A model generated the notes under the pieces. That model made no database searches. It worked only from the letters and a program-made list of their open reading frames with translations, and was not told the origin of the DNA. From a virus: a DNA stretch of 61,438 bases. Made by a program: the position numbers and the translations under genes. The stretch's first letter is position 1. The number at the start of each line of letters is the position of its first letter. Of this stretch, positions 7,958 to 16,583 are shown one piece after another. The stretch is from positions 1-61,438 of the IMG/VR virus record IMGVR_UViG_3300020595_001672. One strand, 5' to 3'.

Positions 7958-8672
7958 TACTACTAAATTATTAATTAATCATGCGTTTGCGCATTTGCTT
8001 TTAATTCCTGCGGTTATGTACGGCGAGTGGTGGATGTGGCTCGCTGGCTTCCTTTGGTGGTATATTATTGCTATTGTAGCCATTAGTGGAGGCTATCACA
8101 GGTACTACAGTCATCGAGCATTTAAAGCAGGCAGTTGGTATGAATATGCTGTTAACATATTAGGTATCTTTAGTGGCGCCGGACCGGCAATGACCTGGGC
8201 AGCAGTACATAAGCAGCATCATGCAAGTAGTGATACCGAAAATGATCCGCACAGCTATCATACTAAAGGTGTGTGGGCAGTGTATATGAACACTTGGGGA
8301 TACACGGCTAAGATACACCGTCGCTATATAAAGCAGTTGATGAAGAGTTCAACACTTAAATGGTTTTACGAAAATTACTTTATTTTAAATATATGTATTG
8401 TTATTATACTGTTTGCTATTGATCCAATGCTGTTAGTGTTTGGATATGGGTTGCCAGTTGTACTTGCGTTTCACGGGTATGGATTACTTAACTTACTGGG
8501 TCATAGAAACGCACAGCCTAATAATTCTTGGGTTGCTAACATATTAACTGCTGGCGAAGGTTGGCACGCTAATCATCATAAAAAAGCATACGATTATAAG
8601 ATTGGATGGGAATGGTGGCAGTTTGATCCAACTAAATGGTTTATTCAAGCTATAAGGACTGATAGAAAGTAG
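7950..8672 (+). CDS. membrane fatty-acid desaturase (acyl-CoA delta-9 type)
   Basis: 240 residues with the three histidine boxes of membrane di-iron desaturases: HRYYSH at about residue 50, HKQHH at about 87 and HANHH at about 210. Hydrophobic segments at residues 5-45 and about 140-175 should span the membrane. The short length and box spacing suit the delta-9 acyl-CoA/acyl-lipid desaturase group, which puts a cis double bond into fatty acyl chains. ATG overlaps the preceding gene by 8 bp. An acyl carrier protein is encoded at 38789, but nothing here proves the two work together. The substrate may be host lipid or a lipid-like product of this operon. Confidence 0.88.
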   Translation: MHNTTKLLINHAFAHLLLIPAVMYGEWWMWLAGFLWWYIIAIVAISGGYHRYYSHRAFKAGSWYEYAVNILGIFSGAGPAMTWAAVHKQHHASSDTENDPHSYHTKGVWAVYMNTWGYTAKIHRRYIKQLMKSSTLKWFYENYFILNICIVIILFAIDPMLLVFGYGLPVVLAFHGYGLLNLLGHRNAQPNNSWVANILTAGEGWHANHHKKAYDYKIGWEWWQFDPTKWFIQAIRTDRK

Positions 8673-8673
8673 C

Positions 8674-9270
8674 ATGAAGCCGTACCTTGTCCTCGACGAT
8701 TATTTCTTAGCAGACGACAAAGTATTACAAGATGCTTTGAATTTTTATAGGCAAGACAAATTTCAAGACTTTCGTCTAGTCTCTCCTGGCAAGATGGTTG
8801 ACGCATATGCGTTTGATGAAGTTATTTCTAAGAATAAAGAACTTGTAGAATACAAGCAAGAGCATTTACAGCCAATAGCTGATAAGTTTTTAGAAAGATT
8901 TAATTTAACTGATGTTAAAAGTAGGTGTTTCTTTTTTGTAGTACAAGAAGACAAGTACGCAGGATGGCATGTAGACGCTGGCAAGGTTGCTACGTCGCCG
9001 TCTGGCACTGTAGTTGATCAAAAATCACTAATAACAACAGCAATGAATTACAGCTTTAATCGAGAACGGCGTGCTCCTGTAAAATGGAGAGATGTTGATC
9101 AAAATATTATTGCTGAACTTTCTTCTTATAAATGCGCTATCTTAGACGTACTAACTGAGCATATGGTTGATAGTAAAGATCAAAACTTTCCTGAACGAGC
9201 AAATTTTAAGATGTCTTTTTATGAAATTCCGTATGCTGAAATAAGAAGAAGAATCAAGAGAGCGCTATAA
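8674..9270 (+). CDS. 2-oxoglutarate/Fe(II) oxygenase-like protein, copy 2
   Basis: 198 residues. YAGWHVDAGKV at about residues 90-100 gives an HxD pair. EHMVDSKDQNFPERANFKMSF near residue 168 gives a candidate distal His and Arg in a strand pattern like the AspH-type oxygenases beside it. The match is weaker than for the 7370 or 10506 products, since the distal motif is split. ATG lies one base after the desaturase stop. It begins MKPYLVLDDYFLADD, the usual prolyl/AspH-like oxygenase opening helix and strand. Confidence 0.58.
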   Translation: MKPYLVLDDYFLADDKVLQDALNFYRQDKFQDFRLVSPGKMVDAYAFDEVISKNKELVEYKQEHLQPIADKFLERFNLTDVKSRCFFFVVQEDKYAGWHVDAGKVATSPSGTVVDQKSLITTAMNYSFNRERRAPVKWRDVDQNIIAELSSYKCAILDVLTEHMVDSKDQNFPERANFKMSFYEIPYAEIRRRIKRAL

Positions 9271-9926
9271 TGAATTTTACATTTGCTGCTATAGACACAG
9301 GAATAACACAGCAAGAAAAAGATCAAATGCTTGCTGAGGTGTTAGCGCTACCTGACGATATGCATCACTATAACAGTTTCCGTGGTTGTAGGATGATAGG
9401 CATATTTAACGGCGGCGGAAAACTCGGCGGCCGTAATGTAGCAGGTAACACAGCTAAAGGAACATTCCAATATACCCCAGCTGGTAATTTATGTCCTACT
9501 ATCCGACGTGTATGTGAGGAAAAGATTTTTCCTTTTATGGATCCTATAGGACGGGTAACTATTCTAAGAACTGCTCCTAACACAGGACTTGAAGTTCATC
9601 TCGACAGCACACCGGAAGAAATAGGAACCTTACAGCACAAGTACAGAACAGTACTAAACGGTAATATCGGCAAGCTCTACTTTCTTGATAAAGATTTAAA
9701 TAAGGTATATGTGCCTGAGTACTACGATACATACACAATGGACGGAAGTCATGCGCATAGTATCGATCCAGACCCTAATGAAAAAATAACTTTGTGTGTC
9801 GGCGCTCCGTGGAAAGGCGTAGCTACTGAAGAATATAATCAATTGTTGGCTAATGCTAAGTTTTCGTTTTCAGTTAGTAGGCCTAACACACTTGATACAT
9901 GGGTAGACCCGCACTTTAAAAAATGA
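9270..9926 (+). CDS. 2-oxoglutarate/Fe(II) oxygenase-like protein, copy 3
   Basis: 218 residues. LEVHLDSTPEE at residues 107-117 holds an HxD pair (His110, Asp112). HKYRTVLNGN follows, and DGSHAHSIDPDPNEKITLCVG near residue 157 could give the distal His with a beta strand after it. An Arg in the usual 2-oxoglutarate-binding place is not obvious, so activity is uncertain. ATG shares one base with the stop of the preceding gene, and its own stop overlaps the next ATG by four bases (ATGA). Confidence 0.55.
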   Translation: MNFTFAAIDTGITQQEKDQMLAEVLALPDDMHHYNSFRGCRMIGIFNGGGKLGGRNVAGNTAKGTFQYTPAGNLCPTIRRVCEEKIFPFMDPIGRVTILRTAPNTGLEVHLDSTPEEIGTLQHKYRTVLNGNIGKLYFLDKDLNKVYVPEYYDTYTMDGSHAHSIDPDPNEKITLCVGAPWKGVATEEYNQLLANAKFSFSVSRPNTLDTWVDPHFKK

Positions 9927-10513
9927 AAATATTACACTTAGATGCTTACGAAGATAGATTTCTAAATTATTGTTCTGAGTTCTATACTGCCCGAGAAAAG
10001 AAATGGGACTGGTTTGACCCCAACTTGCCTTACAGTGTTGTAAACAGATACAAGCGATACCCGCATTGGTCTTTCTTAGTAGATAACAACGAAGATTTGA
10101 TAGCATTTAGTTGTGTTCAAACACACTTTTTTCCGAGTAACTGTGCTAGAGTTTTAACCCGTACTTACTATCATCCTTCGCACAGACGTGGGCATTTAGC
10201 GTATGAAACAAATACAAAAACTCCTGCTATGTATATGCTAGAAGATCAAATGAAGTACGTAAAAAATTTAAATATAGACCATTTGTTTTTTAGTGTAGAG
10301 TATCTAAGACGTAAAAGTTCAATAACCAACTTAGCAAAAAAACTTCATGGTAAATATAATGACGAATGGAAAGTGTTAGACGACTTATATCAAACTTATC
10401 CCCAAGACGATGATAAAAGAAGTTGGCAAGTAATATGCGTTCTTAGTAGAACTAGTAACACGTTTCCTTTAAAGAACCTAACAATAGACGAATGGAAAAA
10501 GATGTATGGCTGA
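9923..10513 (+). CDS. possible GNAT-like acetyltransferase
   Basis: 196 residues. The centre (ARVLTRTYYHPSHRRGH, then a helix and HLFFSVEYLRRKSSITNLAKKL) resembles the strand-loop-helix core of GNAT acyltransferases, with RRGH in place of the usual RGxG pyrophosphate loop. The rest is not recognisable. An acyl or acetyl transfer step would fit a tailoring operon, but this is a fold-level guess. It overlaps both neighbours by 4 to 8 bp. Confidence 0.4.
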   Translation: MKILHLDAYEDRFLNYCSEFYTAREKKWDWFDPNLPYSVVNRYKRYPHWSFLVDNNEDLIAFSCVQTHFFPSNCARVLTRTYYHPSHRRGHLAYETNTKTPAMYMLEDQMKYVKNLNIDHLFFSVEYLRRKSSITNLAKKLHGKYNDEWKVLDDLYQTYPQDDDKRSWQVICVLSRTSNTFPLKNLTIDEWKKMYG

Positions 10514-11159
10514 GAAGTGTTTAATTAAAAAAAGTAAAAAGAGAAGAGTTATTGGTGACAACGGCCCCCGCCGCTATGAACTCAAAGAATATGGCGTAAT
10601 TGATACTAATGTTCCGCAAGAGGTAATTGACGAAATTTTATCTATTGCTGGCTCTTATAACGGCAATGATCTCGGAGGCGACAACTATCAGATTTCTCAG
10701 CACTGCGACGTTAGTACAGCATTTACGGCATCGGTGGAGTATAAGCAGATTTTATTACAAAACTTAGATGCCGATGACGAAATAGACGAGACTGGATACA
10801 CTGCATGGCGTGATGATGTTGAGTGTAGTGCTATTAAAAAGTATTTAACTGAAACCTATAAACAACCGTATCGTGCCAGAGTAAGTGTACTACCCCCGGG
10901 TAATGATCTTAATTGGCACATTGATACTGATACTAGCGTATTGTGTAGAGCACAGATCCCAGCCTTTCACAAAGGAAGCATGTTTCAATGGAAAACAAAA
11001 ACAGGCGTTACTGAAGTAGAAATGGAACCCGGTAAAGCTTACTTTGTTAATACAGGATGGACGCATCGTGTAGAAAACCAATCTTCTAATGTGAGAATTG
11101 TTTTAATATTTGGCATTGATTACGAAAACATACCGGACAAAGCTAGTATTACAGCATGA
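10506..11159 (+). CDS. AspH-like 2-oxoglutarate/Fe(II) oxygenase, copy 4
   Basis: 217 residues. RVSVLPPGNDLNWHIDTDTS at about residues 128-148 is a good AspH-type motif with HxD. GKAYFVNTGWTHRVENQSSNVRIVLIFG near residue 185 gives the distal His and the Arg expected to hold 2-oxoglutarate. It has the clearest full set of ligands among the short oxygenases here. The N-terminus is strongly basic. ATGA overlap with the B12 radical SAM gene suggests coupled translation with it. Confidence 0.77.
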   Translation: MAEKCLIKKSKKRRVIGDNGPRRYELKEYGVIDTNVPQEVIDEILSIAGSYNGNDLGGDNYQISQHCDVSTAFTASVEYKQILLQNLDADDEIDETGYTAWRDDVECSAIKKYLTETYKQPYRARVSVLPPGNDLNWHIDTDTSVLCRAQIPAFHKGSMFQWKTKTGVTEVEMEPGKAYFVNTGWTHRVENQSSNVRIVLIFGIDYENIPDKASITA

Positions 11160-13063
11160 ATATATTAGTATCAAATCCAAGCTTACTTGAAAAGTCTTTG
11201 TACTTGCCTTATCTTTGGGCCAGGTTTAAGACATACATTGACTTGGATTTTGATAAAGAAGTAGACGTAAATTGGTTAAGGCCAATAACATCTTATGATG
11301 CTAGCGATTTAGATTTAACACAAAAAATTGACGTTTTAGCTCTTAGTTGTTATACTTGGAACTGGAAAAGAAATCTAAAATTAGCAGAAAAGGTTAAAGA
11401 AGTTTATCCTGACTGTATAGTAGTCGCCGGAGGACCGCATGTAGATTTTACTAACCCTAATGTATTTGAAAATACTGATATTGATGTAATATGTTATGCT
11501 GAAGGTGAAAAGGTTTTTGCTGAACTAGTATATGCGTTACAGAACAGCATAGATATTGACTCGGTGCCTGGAATAATTACCAAAGAAAATCCAACAAAAG
11601 AACGCCCAGTAGTTCCTAAGCTAGATCTTAGTACGTTGAGTAGTCCTTGGTTACATTGCCAAGCTGAGTTAGCAGCATACGCCGATGAGCTACGTAACCA
11701 AGATTGTAGAGTATGCGTGGCATTTGAAACTAATCGAGGATGTCCGTATAGCTGTTCCTTTTGTGATTGGGGTAGTGCCACTAACAGTAAACTTAAAAAG
11801 TTTAGAACAGATCTAGTATTAGAAGAAATCGAAGTCATGATGAACATGCGTCCTGACATGATTTTTATTACAGACGCAAATTACGGTGTATATAAAGAAG
11901 ACTTTGATTTTGTTAAAAAGCTTGTAGAGTGTAAAGAAAAAACACAACATGAAACGGCAGTAGTGCTAATGGCTGCTAAGAATAAGAAAACAGTGCTTGC
12001 GCAGTGTTACAGTGAGCTACAGAAAGCAGGAATGATTCAAGTAGCGCAGCTAGGAATACAACACACAGATCTTGAAGTTCTTAGCTTAATTGATCGAGAC
12101 AACATAAAGATGGAAGATAGTCTCTATCAAATGGAAGAAAGTTGGGAATACGGTGTTCCGTTAGTGCCGGCACTAATTGCTGGCAACCCAGGAGACACTA
12201 TAAACAAATGGAAAAAATGTCTCGGCGACATGGCAAGAATGGGATTTCATGAAGACATACGTGTACACGACTTTATGCTACTACCTAATGCTCCGGCAAT
12301 GTCCGAAGAGTACTTTACAAAATACAAATTGGGCATACTGAGTAAGCCCTACGCAGATCAACCTACAGATAGAATACTAGTAGAATCTAATTTCTTAGTT
12401 GAAAGCTTTTCGTACACTCGTGACGATTGGATTGAAATGCAGGTACTAAGTTATTTCTTTCAAGCCTGTCATGTCCTGAGTGTTACTAAGTTTGTGTCAA
12501 TGTTAGCTTATCACACTCTTGATATCGAATACGAAGATTTTTACGATTACATAAAAAATCTACCTGTAGTACAACAAATATTAAAACCTGTTTACGATTT
12601 ATTTAACAACTATATGTACGGTGACAGAACAAGTAAGTTTATTGAATATAAAAATCTAAAATTAACTGTTGAGAATTATATTTATTTACAGCTAATAGAT
12701 AATATTGACGAACTTTACGATCAGTTTAGTTTAGATCTAGGTGAATACACTGACAGTATTATCGAGTTTCAAAAGTTTGTAGTATTGAATATAAACAATC
12801 ATAAAGATTCTATAACAATTGATTATGATTTTCGTGACTATTTCAAGAACATATTGTTATTGCCTGCGTTTAAAAAATCACAAATACAGCCAACTAATAA
12901 AGTGTCTACGTATAAAAAAGACAAGAGAGTAGGCATGCACGGGTTTTTAGATACAAGTGCTATCGCAACAGTTGAGCAACTTAGTAAAAAGATTTTTAAG
13001 GTAATCTATAATCGAAGGCACAAGATGTTTTATCATTCGGGTGTATTTGACTATGACTACTAA
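11156..13063 (+). CDS. B12-binding-domain radical SAM protein
   Basis: 635 residues. Residues 1-140 look like a cobalamin-binding Rossmann domain (MNILVSNPSLL..., LALSCYTWNW, VVAGGPHVDF, VICYAEGE). The typical B12 DxHxxG motif is not evident, as in many class B radical SAM proteins. RGCPYSCSFCDWG at about residues 194-206 gives C-x3-C-x2-C. A long C-terminal region of about 250 residues is unfamiliar and rich in Asp and Tyr. Such enzymes include methylases of unactivated carbon or phosphorus and ring-forming enzymes. It overlaps both neighbours, so it belongs to the operon. The reaction is unknown. Confidence 0.85.
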   Translation: MNILVSNPSLLEKSLYLPYLWARFKTYIDLDFDKEVDVNWLRPITSYDASDLDLTQKIDVLALSCYTWNWKRNLKLAEKVKEVYPDCIVVAGGPHVDFTNPNVFENTDIDVICYAEGEKVFAELVYALQNSIDIDSVPGIITKENPTKERPVVPKLDLSTLSSPWLHCQAELAAYADELRNQDCRVCVAFETNRGCPYSCSFCDWGSATNSKLKKFRTDLVLEEIEVMMNMRPDMIFITDANYGVYKEDFDFVKKLVECKEKTQHETAVVLMAAKNKKTVLAQCYSELQKAGMIQVAQLGIQHTDLEVLSLIDRDNIKMEDSLYQMEESWEYGVPLVPALIAGNPGDTINKWKKCLGDMARMGFHEDIRVHDFMLLPNAPAMSEEYFTKYKLGILSKPYADQPTDRILVESNFLVESFSYTRDDWIEMQVLSYFFQACHVLSVTKFVSMLAYHTLDIEYEDFYDYIKNLPVVQQILKPVYDLFNNYMYGDRTSKFIEYKNLKLTVENYIYLQLIDNIDELYDQFSLDLGEYTDSIIEFQKFVVLNINNHKDSITIDYDFRDYFKNILLLPAFKKSQIQPTNKVSTYKKDKRVGMHGFLDTSAIATVEQLSKKIFKVIYNRRHKMFYHSGVFDYDY

Positions 13064-13739
13064 CTTATTAGAAGCACATTCGACTTGGTTCTTTCCGCCG
13101 ACTACTTTTAGTAACGTGTTAGAGAAGTTTAACAGTAAATTTTCTCAAGGTTCGTTGTCGGGGTTAGCTATTACAAGTCGCACAGGCGAAGTTAATAATG
13201 GCTTTGAGTTTGGATTAGGTATGCATTCTCTAAATGGTTATTGTATGGACTTTGCTAGAGAAAACAAAGCTTATCATTGGATTGAATATAACAAGCCTAC
13301 AGAAGTTTGCCAAGGAGCAATTTATGACTTGTATACGTTTCTCAAAGATCAGCAATTAAATCCTACACGATTACGTTTGAGTGCGTTACGTCCTAATAGT
13401 ACTATTCCTATACATAACGACGCAGTATGCAACACACAGTACTGTATGAAGTTACATATACCAGTTATAACAACTAACAACTGTGTTACTGTTATGGACA
13501 ACCAAGAGTTTGTTATGGAAGTAGGCAAGGCATATATGTTTAATGCTAATAGTCGGCACAGTGTTATTAATAACAGCAACAGTGTTAGGTGGCATTTTAT
13601 CTGTGACGTATATGACGAAAAAGGCAATTTTAGTTTCGGTAAATGTAGCAATTATAAATATCATATAGATATAGCAAGTAAATGGAGAAGAGCAGTAGAT
13701 GGCATTGACAATACAAAATATATACTCATCGATCAGTAA
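13041..13739 (+). CDS. AspH-like 2-oxoglutarate/Fe(II) oxygenase, copy 5
   Basis: 232 residues. LSALRPNSTIPIHNDAV at about residues 112-128 has HND as the HxD pair. GKAYMFNANSRHSVINNSNSVRWHFICDVYD near residue 160 supplies the distal His and Arg. The motif order and spacing follow those of the 10506 product, so the two are probably related by duplication. It overlaps the radical SAM gene by 23 bp and the TauD-type gene by 41 bp. Confidence 0.76.
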   Translation: MYLTMTTNLLEAHSTWFFPPTTFSNVLEKFNSKFSQGSLSGLAITSRTGEVNNGFEFGLGMHSLNGYCMDFARENKAYHWIEYNKPTEVCQGAIYDLYTFLKDQQLNPTRLRLSALRPNSTIPIHNDAVCNTQYCMKLHIPVITTNNCVTVMDNQEFVMEVGKAYMFNANSRHSVINNSNSVRWHFICDVYDEKGNFSFGKCSNYKYHIDIASKWRRAVDGIDNTKYILIDQ

Positions 13740-14514
13740 GAAAGAAATATTAAATATCGCAAAAGAAAACGGCTTTTGGGCCTTGCGTGATATTGAATTT
13801 ACAAGAGATGAGTTTTTAGATTTTTGTAAGTATATAGGCACAGTGTGGCCAGGGCATCTACACGAGCTTCATACTGAATCGTACGATGACGATGGGGTTG
13901 TTGATTGGTCAAGTAATACACGTTTTAAGTCTCTTAGTATACCATGGCACGCCGATAATCCGTGGAATAAACATTATCAATTTCCTATCCGAGTGTTCGG
14001 AGCAGTTACTATACCGGATCCAAAAGATGGTCCTCTAGAGTTTTTAAATCAAGGTAAATGGTTTAGTAATTTACCTGAGGATCGTAAAGAGTATTTTCGT
14101 TCGCTCAGAGTACTAACTGAAGACTATAAAGGTGCGTGCCAGCCTTACTGGTCTAGCTTTGTAAAAAAGCATCCGATTACTGGTAATGAAAGTTTATTTT
14201 GGGGATCGATGGTTGTTCATACTGATACTTACGGATTAGCACCCGACGAAGGGCATCGTTTTAATCACTTTGCGTCAACTATGGCTATTATAAAGCCTTC
14301 TAGAGAAATTGTATCAGATGAAGAAATTTCTTCATGGTTTGAAGAAATGTTAAAGGACTATTACTCGATATGGGAATTTCGTGAAAAAGATCTATTAGTA
14401 ATGGATAACTGGGATCACTTTCATTATAGAAGAACACTAACACACAAGAATGAAAGACTGTTATTTAGAAAAACAGTATTACAGCCATGGCAAAAGATTA
14501 TTGGTACACAGTAA
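13699..14514 (+). CDS. TauD/TfdA-type 2-oxoglutarate oxygenase
   Basis: 271 residues. The N-terminus up to residue 60 (KENGFWALRDI, KYIGTVWPGHLHELH) follows the TauD layout. IPWHADNPW near residue 76 is the HxD iron motif. LLVMDNWDHFHYRRT and ERLLFRKTV near the C-terminus match the distal His and the 2-oxoglutarate-binding Arg. TauD-family enzymes hydroxylate small molecules, and some halogenate, desaturate or epoxidise; Asp in HxD argues against halogenation. This type is distinct from the five AspH-like proteins upstream. The gene is next to last in the operon. Confidence 0.82.
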   Translation: MALTIQNIYSSISKKEILNIAKENGFWALRDIEFTRDEFLDFCKYIGTVWPGHLHELHTESYDDDGVVDWSSNTRFKSLSIPWHADNPWNKHYQFPIRVFGAVTIPDPKDGPLEFLNQGKWFSNLPEDRKEYFRSLRVLTEDYKGACQPYWSSFVKKHPITGNESLFWGSMVVHTDTYGLAPDEGHRFNHFASTMAIIKPSREIVSDEEISSWFEEMLKDYYSIWEFREKDLLVMDNWDHFHYRRTLTHKNERLLFRKTVLQPWQKIIGTQ

Positions 14515-14966
14515 CTAGATTTCGTAAAGACGAAGCATACTTTCGTGATTACATAACAAATGAAGATAAGAGATTTCAAACTGGTCCGGGAGCAGGCCTT
14601 GGTGAAGATTTCTGGAAAGCATACGCAGCAGCATACAATCGTGCAAAAACTTTAGGCGACATAATTATACGAGCCAAGGTAATTAATCAGCGGTCAATAC
14701 TAAGCATATATCATATATGGAAAGATAGAGAAGCACTAGATCGTTTTGAAAATACAGTAAATCCTGAATTATTTTTAAAAACACTAACGCCTAAGTTTGA
14801 AATATCGCAGTTTCAGTGTGCAATAGACGAAGAAAGAAAAAACAAAATCTTTCAGCTAATAGTAACACAGAATAAAAAAATATTACAGGTAGTAAGAGAA
14901 GATCACCGACAATCAGGAATGACTATCGGTGATCCGTTAAAATATCCTACGCTGTTTGTACACTAA
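14487..14966 (+). CDS. unrecognised protein, last gene of the plus-strand operon
   Basis: 159 residues, overlapping the TauD-type gene by 28 bp. I do not recognise it. The N-terminus (WYTVTRFRKDEAYFRDYITNEDKRF) and ISQFQCAIDEERKNKIFQLIVTQ suggest a small alpha/beta fold. Its end overlaps the convergent fibre gene by 20 bp, so the two operons meet without a spacer. A 9-bp inverted repeat (14901-14909 with 14926-14934) lies inside its last codons. Confidence 0.7.
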   Translation: MAKDYWYTVTRFRKDEAYFRDYITNEDKRFQTGPGAGLGEDFWKAYAAAYNRAKTLGDIIIRAKVINQRSILSIYHIWKDREALDRFENTVNPELFLKTLTPKFEISQFQCAIDEERKNKIFQLIVTQNKKILQVVREDHRQSGMTIGDPLKYPTLFVH

Positions 14967-16233
14967 CCCAAGCGTTGTTCTTGTAAGCTTGAAGATCGTG
15001 CAGGCTTGTTATGTAGCACAACATGCCGTTTTGTGGCGAAGTAATAGCAGCATCACGTGCCGAAGCATCAGCAAATGTCGGTAACTGAAAGCTAGTACTA
15101 GTGGACAATGTAGCAAAGCTACCAGATTGAGTCTCAGCATTAATAATTACAGTTGAATCGTCTGCCTTAATATCAGCATTCACAGAAGCAGCAGTAATAT
15201 CGCTAGTAATTACAGCACTACCAACTACGTGAAGTTTTTCGGTAGCGTCTTCAAGACCAATGCCAAGATTGCCGTCTTTAAACACCATATAGTCTAGTGG
15301 ATCACTAAACGAGCTAGAAGTGTTAGTAGCAAAGTAAAGGCCTCTTCTTCTACCAGATATCAAGCTAGTAATAGCAGTGCCACCGCTGTCATCTCTACCA
15401 AAATACATAGAACCGTAGTATACACTATCATCAGCACTGATATCAGAATCGCTAGTGTGTAGTAGATTTACAACACCTCTTTCGTCGTTGCCTTGTATAG
15501 TAGTAGTTGTACGACCGGCACCGACAGATTCAATCGAAAGGGCGCCGCCTGGCGTATTAATTTGACTTGTGGTAATTTGTCCATTAGTAGCATCAACGAG
15601 CAAACTACTATCATCAGCAAATACACTACCGGTTAAGTCACCAACAAACGGACCGTATGAAATGCCAGTAATACCGTCGATTTTAAGTGTACTATCGTCG
15701 GAGTATACACTACCTACAACGTCGCCGGCATTAGCAGCAGCACCAGCTTCCCAACGACTCTGTGTACCGTTCCACACAAGTGCGTCACCGTCGGTAGGCA
15801 CGCTGTTATGTACGTTGCCAATGTCACCGATTGCGTTAGGCGCAAGATTTACTTTTCCACTTACACCGTCGATTAGTATAGTACTATCGTCAGCAGCAAA
15901 CGTACCTTTAAAGCTACCAGTAGCAAGGCCAACTGTTGCTGCTGTAAAGTTACCACTAGCAGCGCTTACAACGCCCGTAGCGGTAATGTTACCGCTATTG
16001 CTAATGTTACCTACTCCGGTAATATTATTACTATTTAGGTCTAAGGTGCCGCCTAGTTGCGGTGTTGTGTCTTCTGCTAAGTCATTAATACCAGTATCGG
16101 CTTTTGTGCCGCCGACTGTAGTACCGTCGCCGACATAAAGTAATTTTGTGTCAGTGGTATATATTAATTCACCTACCGCAGGTGTAATTGCCAAACGTTC
16201 AGCATCTGTGCCACGTCTAATCTGTAAAGCCAT
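14947..16233 (-). CDS. tail-fibre or appendage protein with DDS-type repeats
   Basis: 428 residues. The start MALQIRRGTDAERLAITPAVGELIYTTDTKLLYVGDGTT is the adhesin/fibre opening seen in many T4-like marine phages. The middle has repeated units of about 30-50 residues containing DDSTxxIDGxxG. NLGIGLEDATEKLHVVGSA near residue 315 is the type of motif that precedes fibre ends. The C-terminus FADASARDAAITSPQNGMLCYITSL...YKNNAWVS is a common terminal module. The repeats also occur in the genes at 49389 and 50818, some 34 kb away. Late expression is suggested by the GATAAATA at 16263. The likely role is in receptor contact. Confidence 0.8.
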   Translation of the reverse strand: MALQIRRGTDAERLAITPAVGELIYTTDTKLLYVGDGTTVGGTKADTGINDLAEDTTPQLGGTLDLNSNNITGVGNISNSGNITATGVVSAASGNFTAATVGLATGSFKGTFAADDSTILIDGVSGKVNLAPNAIGDIGNVHNSVPTDGDALVWNGTQSRWEAGAAANAGDVVGSVYSDDSTLKIDGITGISYGPFVGDLTGSVFADDSSLLVDATNGQITTSQINTPGGALSIESVGAGRTTTTIQGNDERGVVNLLHTSDSDISADDSVYYGSMYFGRDDSGGTAITSLISGRRRGLYFATNTSSSFSDPLDYMVFKDGNLGIGLEDATEKLHVVGSAVITSDITAASVNADIKADDSTVIINAETQSGSFATLSTSTSFQLPTFADASARDAAITSPQNGMLCYITSLHDLQAYKNNAWVSVQTA

Positions 16234-16262
16234 TGATAACTCCCGAGTATATCTCTATACTG

Positions 16263-16270
16263 TATTTATC
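16263..16270 (-). promoter_or_regulatory. T4-type late promoter for the fibre gene at 14947
   Basis: GATAAATA on the minus strand, followed by ACAGTATAGAG, 30 bases before the ATG at 16233. A GGGAG ribosome site precedes that ATG. Confidence 0.65.
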
Positions 16271-16274
16271 AACT

Positions 16275-16583
16275 TTACTTACGTTTCTTCAAAAAGATCG
16301 TAGTTCTTTTTTCGATGTCTGCTTTGATTTTGTCCATGTCAACGTTGAAATTAAGAGATTCTATGGAATCTTCGTATTCTTCATACAAATCTTCCATAGC
16401 TTGCTCGAGGTCATCGGAATTGCTATATTGATTAACGTCAATTAACCATACTTTTCCGTCGATAAAAGTAACCTTAATTTGCTTTACATAATCCGTTGGT
16501 ATAGATTCAATATGAAGATCATCTAGTATTTCAGGCCAGCTTTGTACAGTATGATCTTCAAATTGTTTATGTTTATTCTTCAC
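16275..16583 (-). CDS. unrecognised small acidic protein
   Basis: 102 residues if translation starts at the GTG at 16583, which overlaps the end of the preceding gene by 11 bp. The open frame runs back to 16655, but that part only shadows the neighbour. It has an acidic stretch (LEQAMEDLYEEYEDSIESL) that may form a helix, and a basic tail. The function is unknown, and the start is uncertain since no strong ribosome site is seen. Confidence 0.6.
   Translation of the reverse strand: MKNKHKQFEDHTVQSWPEILDDLHIESIPTDYVKQIKVTFIDGKVWLIDVNQYSNSDDLEQAMEDLYEEYEDSIESLNFNVDMDKIKADIEKRTTIFLKKRK

Noticed and set aside
14901-14934. 9-bp inverted repeat near the end of the plus-strand operon as a terminator
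   Set aside because: It lies within coding sequence with a 16-base loop and no T run follows, so termination is not supported.
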